Shown: in pieces, positions 52,570 through 61,876 of the stretch | How positions within the stretch are numbered: position 1 is the first letter of the stretch | Layout of the letters: every line of letters begins with the position of its first letter | DNA from: JALORV01 sp963702595 | GTDB lineage: Bacteria > Pseudomonadota > Gammaproteobacteria > Burkholderiales > Burkholderiaceae_F | Assembly (NCBI GenBank): GCA_963702595.1 | Contig: CAVPDC010000013.1 | Location: 124,001 to 188,000 of the forward strand | Reading direction: 5' to 3' | DNA: 64,000 nt | Made by a program: the position numbers and the translations under genes | Notes under the pieces: model-generated | Databases searched by the model: none | The model's input: the letters and a program-made list of their open reading frames with translations, nothing else | Told to the model about the DNA's origin: nothing

Positions 52570-54230
52570 CGCTTTGTTCCCGTGTCGGTGCCATCGCGCG
52601 GCCGGATCGATGCGGGATCGACCGATGCGCCGAAGTTGTCGATCAATTCTCGCACGAAGGGATCGCCATAGATCGCCTCCTCGGCCTGGCGCTGCCGCTC
52701 AGCACTTGCCTGCGCCGCAATACCTGCCGCGGTCGGGCCCGTCGTGTTGCCGACCTCCGCCGTGACACGGACCGCTCGTCCAAGCGTCACCGCGAGCGCG
52801 GCCTTCAGCTTCTCAACGGTGCCGGCTTCGATCAGCGTCTTCAGAGGTGCGCGTAGTCGGAAGTGATCACCCTCCGCCGCGACCAGCTCACTGCGCTGCG
52901 CAAGTTCCTTTACCAAGCCCGCCACCTTCAGCCGCGCCACCAGCGCCGGCCAGTCACCGTCGAAGGCCACCGCCGGCGCCGCAGCGTCGGAGGCGGGCTG
53001 GGCCGCCCGTGGAGCAGCGGGTGCCGCGGCGGCGAGCGCCGGAGCCGCGCTGCGCGACGGCGTCGGAACCGTCGCGCGCGGAGGAGCGGCAGCCGTCAGT
53101 GACGCCGCGCGCGGAGCCGGCGCGGCAGTCGCGGCATGCGGCGCGAACGCGATCATGCGCAGCAGCGTCATCGTGAATCCGGCGTATTCGTCGGGCGCCA
53201 GGTGCAGGTCGTTACGTCCGTGCAGGGCGATCTGGTAGTAGAGCTGCACTTCGTCCGGTGCGATCGCGCCGGCCAGGCGCTTCACCTCGGCCGCATCGAC
53301 GTCGTCCTCATCGATGGCCGACACCTGCTGGGCGAGCGCGATCCGGTGCAGCAGGCTCGCCAGGTCGCGCAGAGCCTGTGCGAACGACAGGCTGTGTCCG
53401 TTCATCTCGTCGGCCAGGGCCAGGGCGCGCGCCGCGTCGCGGCTGACCACCGCGTCCAGCACGCGCACCAGGGTGGTCTCGTCGATGGCGCCCAGCATGC
53501 CGCGCACCGCCTCGAGCGAGACCTTGCCGGCCGAGTAGGCAATCGCCTGGTCGAGCAGCGAGAGGCCATCACGCATGCTGCCGCGCGCGGCGTGCGCCAG
53601 CATGCGCAACGCCGCATCCTCGGCCGCAATGCCTTCCTGCGCCAGGATTTCGCGCATGCGGTCGGCGATCCCGGCCGGCGTCATCTGCTTCAGGTTGAAT
53701 TGCAGGCAGCGCGACAACACCGTGACCGGCACCTTCTGCGGATCGGTCGTGGCGAGGATGAACTTCACGTACTCCGGCGGCTCCTCCAGCGTCTTCAGCA
53801 TTGCGTTGAACGCGTGCGCGGAGAGCTGGTGCACCTCGTCGATCATGTAGACCTTGAAGCGCGCCGCGCTTGGGGCATACATGGCGCGTTCGAGCAGCTG
53901 GACCATCTCGTCGACACCACGATTGCTGGCCGCGTCCATCTCGATGTAGTCGACGAAGCGCCCGGCGTCGATTGCCTTGCAGGGCTCACAGACGCCGCAG
54001 GGAGTAGCGGTGATGCCGCCCTGGCCGTCAGGCCCGGTGCAGTTCAGCGCCTTGGCAAGAATGCGCGACAGCGTCGTCTTGCCGACTCCGCGTGTCCCGG
54101 TGAACAGGTACGCATGGTGCAGCCGATTGGCACTCAGCGCATGGGTGAGCGCACGCACGACGTGCTCCTGACCGACGAGCGTCGAGAAATCACGCGGCCG
54201 CCATTTGCGGGCCAGAACCTGGTACGACAT
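52566..54230 (-). CDS. dnaX: DNA polymerase III subunit tau/gamma
   Basis: Clamp-loader ATPase. The 554 residues start MSYQVLARKWRPRDFSTLVG, with Walker A FTGTRGVGKTTLSRILAKAL, a zinc module CTGPDGQGGITATPCGVCEP (one more Cys follows), Walker B KVYMIDEVHQLS and sensor FILATTDPQKVP. An Ala/Pro-rich linker (about 375-430) joins a C-terminal domain that should bind the polymerase alpha subunit. Whether a gamma form is made by frameshifting is not evident. Nine bases after a GNAT gene. Confidence 0.96.
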   Translation of the reverse strand: MSYQVLARKWRPRDFSTLVGQEHVVRALTHALSANRLHHAYLFTGTRGVGKTTLSRILAKALNCTGPDGQGGITATPCGVCEPCKAIDAGRFVDYIEMDAASNRGVDEMVQLLERAMYAPSAARFKVYMIDEVHQLSAHAFNAMLKTLEEPPEYVKFILATTDPQKVPVTVLSRCLQFNLKQMTPAGIADRMREILAQEGIAAEDAALRMLAHAARGSMRDGLSLLDQAIAYSAGKVSLEAVRGMLGAIDETTLVRVLDAVVSRDAARALALADEMNGHSLSFAQALRDLASLLHRIALAQQVSAIDEDDVDAAEVKRLAGAIAPDEVQLYYQIALHGRNDLHLAPDEYAGFTMTLLRMIAFAPHAATAAPAPRAASLTAAAPPRATVPTPSRSAAPALAAAAPAAPRAAQPASDAAAPAVAFDGDWPALVARLKVAGLVKELAQRSELVAAEGDHFRLRAPLKTLIEAGTVEKLKAALAVTLGRAVRVTAEVGNTTGPTAAGIAAQASAERQRQAEEAIYGDPFVRELIDNFGASVDPASIRPRDGTDTGTKR

Positions 54231-54239
54231 GCGCTGATT

Positions 54240-54734
54240 CTACGAGGAAGCCGCGTCGCCCTCGGCAAGGCGCGCGAGTGCGTCGCCCGTCATGCGGCAG
54301 ATTCGCCAGTCCGAAAGCAAGTCGGCGCCGATCGATTTGTAGAAGTCAATGGCCGGCGTGTTCCAGTCCAGCACCGACCATTCGTAGCGCCCGCATCCGC
54401 GCTGCACGGCCAGTTGCGCCCCGTGCCGGATCAGCGCCTTGCCAATGCCTCGCCCGCGCGCATCAGGCACGACAAAGAGATCCTCGAGGTACAGCCCGCG
54501 CCGGGTGAGGAACGTCGAGAAGTTGTGGAAAAACAGCGCAAAACCTAGCGCCCGTTCACCTTCCCACGCCAGCACCGACTCGATGACCGGCCGCGCGCCG
54601 AACAGCTCCTCATGAAGCTGCTCTTCCGTGCCGACGACCAGGTGCGTGAGCTTCTCGTACTCCGCCAGCGCGCGGATCAACGCCACGATCTGCGGCACAT
54701 CCTGCGGTCGCGCAGACTCGATGCGGAAACTCAC
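54240..54734 (-). CDS. GNAT family N-acetyltransferase
   Basis: A 164-residue acetyltransferase with the GNAT fold. IVALIRALAEYEKL, then GFALFFHNFSTFLTRRGLYL, LEDLFVVPDARGRGIGKALI with the acetyl-CoA pyrophosphate-binding RGRGIGKA, and WSVLDWNTPAIDFYKSIGA are typical of spermidine/spermine-like or diamine GNATs. The acceptor is unknown. It precedes dnaX in the same direction and may share its transcript. Confidence 0.88.
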   Translation of the reverse strand: MSFRIESARPQDVPQIVALIRALAEYEKLTHLVVGTEEQLHEELFGARPVIESVLAWEGERALGFALFFHNFSTFLTRRGLYLEDLFVVPDARGRGIGKALIRHGAQLAVQRGCGRYEWSVLDWNTPAIDFYKSIGADLLSDWRICRMTGDALARLAEGDAASS

Positions 54735-54768
54735 TCGCGACGCTCTCTAACTTGAGGGGGAGGTCCAG

Positions 54769-54785
54769 GAGGGGCATAGCCCCTC
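54769..54785. repeat. Short perfect hairpin downstream of SRP RNA
   Basis: GAGGGGC, loop ATA, GCCCCTC: a seven-base perfect stem upstream of the GNAT gene start on the minus strand. It sits 23 bases from a longer perfect hairpin and may be part of the ffs transcript end. Confidence 0.4.
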
Positions 54786-54807
54786 TTGCAGCTTCAAGTG
54801 AGCCAAC

Positions 54808-54846
54808 GGCTCGCCTCACTCGCCCATTGGGCGAGTGAGGCGAGCC
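54808..54846. repeat. 18-base perfect hairpin 3' of SRP RNA
   Basis: Arms 54808-54825 and 54829-54846 are perfect complements around an ATT loop. On the minus strand it begins four bases after the SRP RNA 3' end. No T-run follows, so a plain intrinsic terminator is not certain, but a stem this long will stall or protect the transcript end. Confidence 0.6.
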
Positions 54847-54850
54847 TTGT

Positions 54851-54938
54851 CCTCGGCACTGAAGGGAATCCGCTGTGGCTGCTTCGTTCCCGACCTGACC
54901 AGGTTCACGGCACCTTCATGCGAGGGGGCCCGCCGAGA
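54851..54938 (-). ncRNA. ffs: Bacterial small signal recognition particle RNA (4.5S)
   Basis: Minus strand carries the SRP core: GGTCAGGTC, a GGAA tetraloop and GAAGCAGCC, the Ffh-binding hairpin. The base pair next to the tetraloop is G-C where E. coli has C-G, a compensatory change. The ends CTCGGC and GCCGAG pair to close the rod-like molecule of about 88 bases; exact ends are approximate. It targets nascent membrane proteins with Ffh. Position downstream of the DUF1554 gene and upstream of dnaX is common in proteobacteria. Confidence 0.9.
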
Positions 54939-54978
54939 CGAATGGTATCAGCGCACGCGTCGAACCCGGGTGTTTGTC

Positions 54979-55665
54979 CTACTTCACCGCAAAGCAGTAG
55001 AAGGCACCCTCGCCGCCTGTGATGTTCAGCTTTTCGATGTTGCACCCGATTGTGGGATGCGAGGAGTTCCAGGAAGTCGCCCAGGTCGAGGTCATCATCG
55101 GACCCGCACGATCGTGATGGCCGACCATGGCCGAGCCATCCGGCCCGCCTTTGGTCCAGTTGCCGCACGTCATGTCGGGAAAAGGCGTTCCAGGAAATGC
55201 AGTGCCGTCGGTGCGTGAGCCGGTCAGAATGTCATGCCGGTTGGGCTTGTCCACGGTGCCATTGACGACCTGTCCGCGCTCAGTCAGGGCCGTCTGCTTG
55301 GTCAGGTTGCTGGACGGTGAATGCAGGTCGTCGACACTCGTCGCGACCGTCACGCCCATGACGTTCTGCCAGGGACCCGTGCCGATCCGGTCGCGCGCAT
55401 TGACGAAGTTCGTATCGCGCAGGCCGGGAGCCTGGGTGCTCAGGTAGGCACGCCAAGTACGGTCCGGCGCACCGGCGGCCTTGGCGAGCTTCGCGCAATG
55501 CTGGTCGGCGCCTTCAAGTCCGCCAAGATCAGCGCCCTTGCCCGGTCCGACGCTGGTGACGAAGAACGTCATGTCCTTCGGGTTGGGTTGCGGCGGTGTG
55601 CTGGCGCAACTCCCCACGACCATCGCGACCGCGGCAAGTCCTGTTGTCCGTATCAATGTCTGCAT
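54979..55665 (-). CDS. DUF1554-like lipoprotein
   Basis: A 228-residue exported protein. MQTLIRTTGLAAVAMVVGSC is a lipoprotein signal with Cys20 as the likely lipid site. The mature domain has MTFFVTSVGPGKGADLGGL and EGADQHCAKLAKAAG, RTWRAYLSTQ and NARDRIGTGPW, which match the C-type-lectin-like DUF1554 pattern, then SDGSRTDG-like HDILTGSRTDGTA and a final disulfide-type IGCNIEKLNI, FYCFAV. Surface or periplasmic; function unknown. It lies between the ffs and addA genes. Confidence 0.78.
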   Translation of the reverse strand: MQTLIRTTGLAAVAMVVGSCASTPPQPNPKDMTFFVTSVGPGKGADLGGLEGADQHCAKLAKAAGAPDRTWRAYLSTQAPGLRDTNFVNARDRIGTGPWQNVMGVTVATSVDDLHSPSSNLTKQTALTERGQVVNGTVDKPNRHDILTGSRTDGTAFPGTPFPDMTCGNWTKGGPDGSAMVGHHDRAGPMMTSTWATSWNSSHPTIGCNIEKLNITGGEGAFYCFAVK

Positions 55666-55801
55666 CGTGTTCTCCGTTGGATTTCAGTATGAAATTCGCA
55701 TTCTGTTCGCCAGTAGCATGCGCGCAATGCCAGGACGGACCGGTCGCAGTCATTCTTCCGGCATCCCGCGAATTCGTCAACGAACCTCGCTGCGCCCGCT
55801 C

Positions 55802-58800
55802 TCAGCCGACGACCTCGGCGAACTCCCCTGCGGCAGTGATCAGTCCGATGCGCACAGGCTTGTCGCTGCGTATCGTCTGCAAGACCTGGGCATAGCGCTT
55901 CACTTGGGCTTCATACGGCGGTCGCTCTTCTTCGGAGACACGCCACTTGAAGTCAATGATCCACAGGGCCTCCTCATGCTCGACGAGACGGTCGACACGC
56001 AGGACATCGCCATTGGCAGCCACGAGTTCGAGCTCTGCCTCCGCCGTCGCGCCGAAAAATTGCGGCCATTGACGCCGGACGCGCCGCGCGGCCGCAACGG
56101 CGCTTTCGGCCTGCGCCGGCGTCAGCGCATGGGCACGAACCACGGCGTCGATCGACGCCGCCTCGCCCAGTTCGAGGAATGCATGCCAGGCGCGGCCGAG
56201 GCGCATCGCTTCGCTATCGAGCCTGGCGTCGATGCGCTGGCCGGTGGGCAGCGGCTCGGGCAGGAAGTCCAGCACCCAGCGATCGTTCGACGCTGCCTCG
56301 ATGCGTTGCGCGGGCGCCGCACCGGCCGACAGCGCCTCCGCCGCCTGCAATCGCACATACCAGGTGCCGTCCAGCGTTCCGCGCGCCGGCGCGGTGCCCG
56401 ACACGATGAGTACCTGGCGCGCGCGCGTGGCAGCGACGTACAGCAGATTCCAGTCTTCCTGCGCCCGCTGCGAGTCTTCTTCGGCGAACCAGCTGGCGCG
56501 CGCCGGGTCCGGGGCGGCTGCCTCGCCGCGCGCCACGAGCGAAAAGTGAGTCGGCGCCGGCGCCTCCGGCGGCCAGACGACGAGCACGCTCTCACCATCA
56601 GGCGCGTTGCGTGAATGAGCGTCGGCCAGCACGACGATCTCGGCCTCCAGCCCCTTGGCCCCATGGATGGTCATCACGCGCAGCGCATCGCCGGCCGCCG
56701 CCAGCCCCTCGTCCGGCGCTTCGTCACTGCCGTGACGTTTCAGGTTCGCCAGTTCGTCGACGAAGCGGGGCAGGCTCGGGTAGCGACCGGCATCGATGGC
56801 AAGTGCAAGCTCGATGAAGGCATCGAGATTGGCCTGGATCTGCGCATGCAGGGCCGCCGGGGCGACGGCGGCGTAGCGGCGGCGTACGTCACCTTCGTGA
56901 TAGATGCGGTCGAGCAGGTCGTGCACCGGCAACACTCCCGCCAGGTCGAGCCACCATTGCAGCAACTGGCGCGCGCGCAGCAGCGCAGGCGATGCGTCGG
57001 TCTCCAGTCCCTGCAGACGCTCCCACCAGCTTGCCTCCGGCGCCGACGCGAGGCGCATCAGGTCGTCGTCGCTGCAACCGAACACCGGCGAGCGCAGTGC
57101 GTGGGCCAGGCGAAGGTCGGCGTACGGCGAGGTCAGGAAGTCGAGCAGCGCGATCAGGTCTTCGGCCTCCAGCGTGGTCAGCAAGCCCCCGCGCCGGTCG
57201 CTGACAAAGGGCAATCCGGCATCCCGCAGCGCGCGCTCATAGGCCTCCAGGTGCGTGCGCCGGCGCACCAGCACAAGCACATCCGACCAGCGCGCGGCGC
57301 GCTCCGTGCCGTCGTCCCGCACAACGCGCGTCTCGCCGACCCAGTGTGCAATCTCGTTGGCCAGCACCCTGCCCTCGCGATAGCGCGCCTCGTGGTCCGC
57401 TTCGCCGCGGCGAACCGTCAGAACGTCTCGCAACGACGCCGGTTCGGCCGCTTCCGCCGCAGGCTGCGGCTCGATCAGCGGCAGCAGCACGAAGGCGCCC
57501 TCGCGCTGCGAGCGCGTGCGCTGTTCCTGGTACAGCGGATTGCCGCCCGGCATCGTCGCGTTGAGCACGTCGATGATCGAACGCGCGTTGCGCCGGGTGA
57601 CGTTGGTCCGCAACTGCGTCGCAGCGAAGTCGCGTCGAAGCAACTCCCGCGCTGCGTCGAACACGCGCGGTTCGGCGCGCCGGAAGCGATAGATCGACTG
57701 CTTCGGATCGCCGACGATGAAGACACGCGGCCGATCGTCGCCCGCCGTCGCCTCGTCGTCATCAAGCCCGCCGTACCCGCCAAGCCAAGCCTGCAGTACC
57801 TGCCATTGCAGGGGATTGGTGTCCTGGAACTCGTCGAGCAGGACCTGGCGATAGCGCGCATCGAGCCGGACCTGCATGTAGGCCGCGTTGTCGGCGTCGG
57901 CCAGCAGCCGGTGCGCGTGCCACTCGAGGTCCGTGAAGTCGAGCGCCTGTTGCTGCCCCTTCAGCCGTTGATACGCGGCGACCAGCAGGCGGCCACAGAC
58001 CAGGCCAGCCTCGTTGAGCCGCAGTGCGCGCCAGGTGCGGCGCTGCTCGATGAGATCGAGCAGGCGTTCGGTAACACAGGCGTGGGCCTCCGCATAGCGC
58101 GCGGCAGAGACGACGTCCAGCTTGCGCGCAATCCTTGCCGGCAGCAGCAGGTCCCGCCGAGTGAGTTCCTTGGTCAGCACGATATGACACGCCGCCAGGA
58201 AATCGCGGCCCGGTCGCGCATCGGGCGATTGCAGCCAGCATTGCGCACGGTCGATCGCCTCCTGGATCCGGACGCCCGGCGCGGCGATGTTGCGCCAGAG
58301 ATCCGCCAGTTGCTTCATCGCGTCGACGATTTCCGGTGCCCGCACGCGAAGCACCGGGTCAGCATCGCCCGCAACGCGCAGGGGCGCGAGTGCACGGTGG
58401 AAGGCCGCTTCTTCGTCGCCCGCCGCAAAGCTCCACCACTCGGCGCGCTTGTGCAGGAACTGCAGCAGCAGCTTCCGCGCGGGCCAATCGCCCAGTTCAT
58501 CGACCAGCCACTCCCACTGCGTGCGAGCTTCCGCATGTTCGTCGCGGATGAGCATCGCGGTGAAGTGCAGCCACGCGTCATCGCGCACGCGCTCGGAGCT
58601 TTCCAGCAGTGCCGGCGCAAACGGCACTCCTGCTCCCAGCGGGGCGCGCGCAATCAGTTGCCAGAACCACCCGTGGAAGGTCTCGATCGTCACCGGCACG
58701 CGCGCCGTGGCAACACGCTCATAGAGCGTCCTGGCGAGCCCCACGGCCGAGCGCGCAGCGGCCGCATCCAGCCCGCGTGCCTTCAGGAAGGCAAGGATCG

Positions 58801-61800
58801 CGTCGTTGTCGCCCTGCGCAAGTTCCTGCAGCGCGTCGAGCAGTCGCGCGCGCACTTCCTGCGCCGCGCGGCGCGTGAACGTGATCGCGAGAATTTCGCC
58901 GGGCTCCACCCCGTCGAGCAGCGCCCGGATGATCCTGGCCACCAGCAGCCAGGTCTTGCCACTGCCCGCGCAGGCTTCGACGACGACGCTCGCCCGGGGG
59001 TCACAGGCGCGGCGCGTGAATTCCTCTTCGCGGATGGCCATTTCGTCGGCTCGGTAGTCGCTCATCCGGCGACCTCCGTGTCGTGCTGCCCAGTAGTCGC
59101 GCCGGCACAGGCCTCTCATCTCGCAATATTCGCAAACGTTCGGTGCGCCGAGCGCTGGCAACGGCGCGCCGTGGACGATACGCCGCAGGTCCGACTGAAG
59201 CCGGGAACCGACCTCTTCTACCAGGGTCTCGTACGGCTGCGGCGGTGCCACCGTCTGCACCCCGCTCGCCCCTTCACGGCCTCGATCGAAGGCAACATAG
59301 GCGGCCGCGATCTGGCCAGGCGCGAGCGCCGAGTTCCGCAACAGCAACCCGTAGAACGGCAGCTGGATGTCTTCGCCGGGAACCTTCAGTCCACGCTTCA
59401 GTTCCTCGGCATTGCGTGCCTTGTAGTCGAGAACCGTCAATGCGCCGTCGGATCTGCGGTCGATGCGGTCCAGCCGGCCCGTCAGCTCAACGGCGCGCCC
59501 GTCGCCGATGTCCAGCGGGCGCGTCAGCGACTGCTCGGCCGCTGCCCAGCGCCAGCCCCCGTTGCTCTGTTGCTGTGCCCACGTGATGTAGTCGTCGATG
59601 AGGCTCACGAAGCGGCGCTCGTACGCGAGCAGACCGGGCATGCGCTCCCGATCCCGCGCAAAGACTGCCGTTGCATGCCGCACCAGGCTAAGCCGTAGGC
59701 GGTCAGGCTCGATGGCTCCGAGGTCGGACGTGCCCCATTCCAAGTGGAATCTTTGCAGCACCTCGTGCAGGGCCTCACCGAACTCGCGCTTGCCCGGCGC
59801 CTCGAGCACGTCTTCCGGGGGCTCCAGCCGCAGCAGCCGCCGCGCATAGAACTGGTACGGACAATTGACCAGGCTCTGCGCGTGACTGGCCGACAGTCGC
59901 GCCGGCAGCAGCGACGCGGCGCGCGGCGCCGGACACGCGAGCGCGACCGGATCGACCTCGAATGCATCCCGCTCGGAGCGCCGCGCGAGGCCATCACCCG
60001 TCGCCCGCGCGGCGACGAAGCGCAGTCGCTCCAATAGTGGCGAAAGCGCGTTCGGTTCATCACCACGCCGACGGCGCCAGGTGGCGACGACGTGCGGCGT
60101 CGTCGCCAGCAACATCGCCAGTTGCGCCGCCTGCTCCCTCAGTGCGGCATCGGCGGTGGTGAGCCGCAGTTCCGCTCGAACGTCGTTGGAAAAGAAGAGC
60201 AACTCGCCCGGAGCCGTCGGCAGATGCTCTTCGTCGGCACCGATCAGCACGGCAGCATCGAACGTGCGCAGCGCCGTGGCGGCCAGCGACACCATCGTCA
60301 CCGGCGAGTCGACCTCGCGATCCACGTAGGCGACCTCCTCGAACCGCGCAGCGAGCAAGGCTCGGAATTCCTCGACGCGAGCGCGGCCTCCCGCAGCATC
60401 CAGCTCCAGCGCAAGCCCATCGACCTCGCGCAGCACATCCCGGCCCACCGGATCGCCGAGGAGCGCGGCACGCATGCCAAGTGCGTCCAGAGCCGCCTGC
60501 AGCGCCCGGGTGTGTGCCGCCAGCGTCGGAGCGGTGCGGCGCATCGCCCTGGCCTGCTCTTCGAGCAACCCTAGGACTTCCCGCGCGCCGGCAGCAGGCG
60601 GTGAAGGTCCGTCGCGTTCCAGTTCAACCAGCGCCAACCGCATTGCGCGAGCGCCCTGCAGTGCCCCGCTGGCACGGATGGCGCGCTCGAACGCCTGAAT
60701 CTCCTGAGCCTTGTTCGTGCGGCCCGACAGCGTGAAGCTCGACTTCAGCCAGTCCAGCAGGTCGCGCCAGTAAAAGTCGTCCGCGACGAGGTCATACCAG
60801 CGCATCACCGCGGCTGCCGCGCTCGTCGTCGATAGCCGCCATCCGGTCTCGTCGCGCACGCTGACCTGGGCGCGCTCGAGCAGCGCGCGGACCCGCCGCG
60901 CAGTCAACCGGTCAAGCGCCACAAGAGCGATCGACCCGAAGCCCTGGCGCCGCCAGGCAAGTACCTGCCGCGCCACGGCAGTGGCCTCGTCCTCGAGTGA
61001 ATCGGCATCAACGATGGCCAGCGGTTGGCGCTGTGCGTCTTCGCGGCCGCGCATGGCGTCAGCGCGGCGTGCAATCGGAACGGCAATATCGGATCCCGCA
61101 AGTTCCGGCCACGCGGCTTTCAGCAGCGGTTGCTCGTTAAGCGCGGCCACAAGGTCAGGAACGAGCAAGAGCACCGGCGCGCGGTCGGCCCACTGCTCGA
61201 TGAAAGCCCGCTCCCACGCCGCGAGTCCATCGTCCGCTGAATCGGTCACGGCGACGCGTGACAGGTAGACCAGCGGCGCGCTGGCCTGCGCCGAGCGCGC
61301 GGCGAGTTCGCGCCAGGCGCCGGCAGCGCCATCCTCGGCGCTCCGACGCGCCCGCCAGAGCTGCAGCACGAGTTGCGCCTGCGGCCGCAGCGCCATTGCC
61401 GCGCGGCGGCGGAAGTGTCGGGCCAGGCTCGTTGCCAGGCGCCCTTCGAACGCCTCGTGGCCATCGACCGCGGCCCACGTAAGCTCGTCACTGAGTCGGG
61501 CCACGTCGCGCGCCAGTGACCACAGCGTGGCGGGCTGGTCGCCAAACGCCTCGCGCGCCCAGGCATTTCCACGCAGGGCGGCATAGAGTTCGACGCGAGC
61601 CGCAGTCCCGGCATCCAGCGGCCGCCCCAGCCAGGCCGCCAGCGGTGCGATGCGTGGGGGAGCAAAGGCCGCGCCTCCAAGTGCGTCGCGCAGCGCCGCG
61701 CGCGCCTGCACCGCATGCGCGCCGCTGGGTACCAGCCACTGGATGCCATGAAGGCGTCGCTCCGGCGCTCCGCATCGCGCCGCGAAGGCACGCACGGCCA

Positions 61801-61876
61801 GGCCGGCTTCCGTCCAGAAACGAGCATCGGCGGGTAGCCGCTGGCGTTCGAGCGTCATCAACCGATTGTTTGACAT
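55802..61876 (-). CDS. AddB-AddA-like nuclease-helicase fusion (double-strand break repair)
   Basis: One frame of 2024 codons covering two proteins normally separate. Residues 1-937 are AddB-like: inactive-helicase-like N-part, first cluster cysteine in LVNCPYQFYARRLL, the nuclease motif ELTGRLDRIDRR with TVLDYKARN, and VCEYCEMRGLC for the iron-sulfur cluster. Residues 938-2024 are AddA-like UvrD helicase: Walker A ACAGSGKTWLL, ITFTRRAAQEV, DEFQDTNPLQW, GDPKQSIYRFR, VMTIHGAKGLEAEIV and the C-terminal nuclease DRLVEHEEALWIIDFKW. Resects DNA ends for RecA. GGAGGT six bases before ATG (Met938, 59065-59063) and a TGA overlapping it suggest two ancestral genes. The first ATG (61876) lies at the end of an IS element; MTLERQ at 61858 may be the true start. 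Confidence 0.88.
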   Translation of the reverse strand: MSNNRLMTLERQRLPADARFWTEAGLAVRAFAARCGAPERRLHGIQWLVPSGAHAVQARAALRDALGGAAFAPPRIAPLAAWLGRPLDAGTAARVELYAALRGNAWAREAFGDQPATLWSLARDVARLSDELTWAAVDGHEAFEGRLATSLARHFRRRAAMALRPQAQLVLQLWRARRSAEDGAAGAWRELAARSAQASAPLVYLSRVAVTDSADDGLAAWERAFIEQWADRAPVLLLVPDLVAALNEQPLLKAAWPELAGSDIAVPIARRADAMRGREDAQRQPLAIVDADSLEDEATAVARQVLAWRRQGFGSIALVALDRLTARRVRALLERAQVSVRDETGWRLSTTSAAAAVMRWYDLVADDFYWRDLLDWLKSSFTLSGRTNKAQEIQAFERAIRASGALQGARAMRLALVELERDGPSPPAAGAREVLGLLEEQARAMRRTAPTLAAHTRALQAALDALGMRAALLGDPVGRDVLREVDGLALELDAAGGRARVEEFRALLAARFEEVAYVDREVDSPVTMVSLAATALRTFDAAVLIGADEEHLPTAPGELLFFSNDVRAELRLTTADAALREQAAQLAMLLATTPHVVATWRRRRGDEPNALSPLLERLRFVAARATGDGLARRSERDAFEVDPVALACPAPRAASLLPARLSASHAQSLVNCPYQFYARRLLRLEPPEDVLEAPGKREFGEALHEVLQRFHLEWGTSDLGAIEPDRLRLSLVRHATAVFARDRERMPGLLAYERRFVSLIDDYITWAQQQSNGGWRWAAAEQSLTRPLDIGDGRAVELTGRLDRIDRRSDGALTVLDYKARNAEELKRGLKVPGEDIQLPFYGLLLRNSALAPGQIAAAYVAFDRGREGASGVQTVAPPQPYETLVEEVGSRLQSDLRRIVHGAPLPALGAPNVCEYCEMRGLCRRDYWAARHGGRRMSDYRADEMAIREEEFTRRACDPRASVVVEACAGSGKTWLLVARIIRALLDGVEPGEILAITFTRRAAQEVRARLLDALQELAQGDNDAILAFLKARGLDAAAARSAVGLARTLYERVATARVPVTIETFHGWFWQLIARAPLGAGVPFAPALLESSERVRDDAWLHFTAMLIRDEHAEARTQWEWLVDELGDWPARKLLLQFLHKRAEWWSFAAGDEEAAFHRALAPLRVAGDADPVLRVRAPEIVDAMKQLADLWRNIAAPGVRIQEAIDRAQCWLQSPDARPGRDFLAACHIVLTKELTRRDLLLPARIARKLDVVSAARYAEAHACVTERLLDLIEQRRTWRALRLNEAGLVCGRLLVAAYQRLKGQQQALDFTDLEWHAHRLLADADNAAYMQVRLDARYRQVLLDEFQDTNPLQWQVLQAWLGGYGGLDDDEATAGDDRPRVFIVGDPKQSIYRFRRAEPRVFDAARELLRRDFAATQLRTNVTRRNARSIIDVLNATMPGGNPLYQEQRTRSQREGAFVLLPLIEPQPAAEAAEPASLRDVLTVRRGEADHEARYREGRVLANEIAHWVGETRVVRDDGTERAARWSDVLVLVRRRTHLEAYERALRDAGLPFVSDRRGGLLTTLEAEDLIALLDFLTSPYADLRLAHALRSPVFGCSDDDLMRLASAPEASWWERLQGLETDASPALLRARQLLQWWLDLAGVLPVHDLLDRIYHEGDVRRRYAAVAPAALHAQIQANLDAFIELALAIDAGRYPSLPRFVDELANLKRHGSDEAPDEGLAAAGDALRVMTIHGAKGLEAEIVVLADAHSRNAPDGESVLVVWPPEAPAPTHFSLVARGEAAAPDPARASWFAEEDSQRAQEDWNLLYVAATRARQVLIVSGTAPARGTLDGTWYVRLQAAEALSAGAAPAQRIEAASNDRWVLDFLPEPLPTGQRIDARLDSEAMRLGRAWHAFLELGEAASIDAVVRAHALTPAQAESAVAAARRVRRQWPQFFGATAEAELELVAANGDVLRVDRLVEHEEALWIIDFKWRVSEEERPPYEAQVKRYAQVLQTIRSDKPVRIGLITAAGEFAEVVG
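59063..59077 (-). promoter_or_regulatory. Internal ribosome-binding site and ATG of the AddA-like part
   Basis: Minus strand GGAGGT (59077-59072), six bases, then ATG (59065-59063) opening MSDYRADEMAIREEEF, a natural AddA N-terminus. The ATG overlaps a TGA in the next frame, as in coupled genes. Even if the fusion is real, this site could produce free AddA of 1087 residues. Confidence 0.7.

Noticed and set aside
56615..59698. Plus-strand open frame of 1027 codons opposite the AddB-AddA gene
   Set aside because: No recognisable motifs, and it covers the helicase motifs and the junction on the other strand. It is a consequence of high GC at codon position three.
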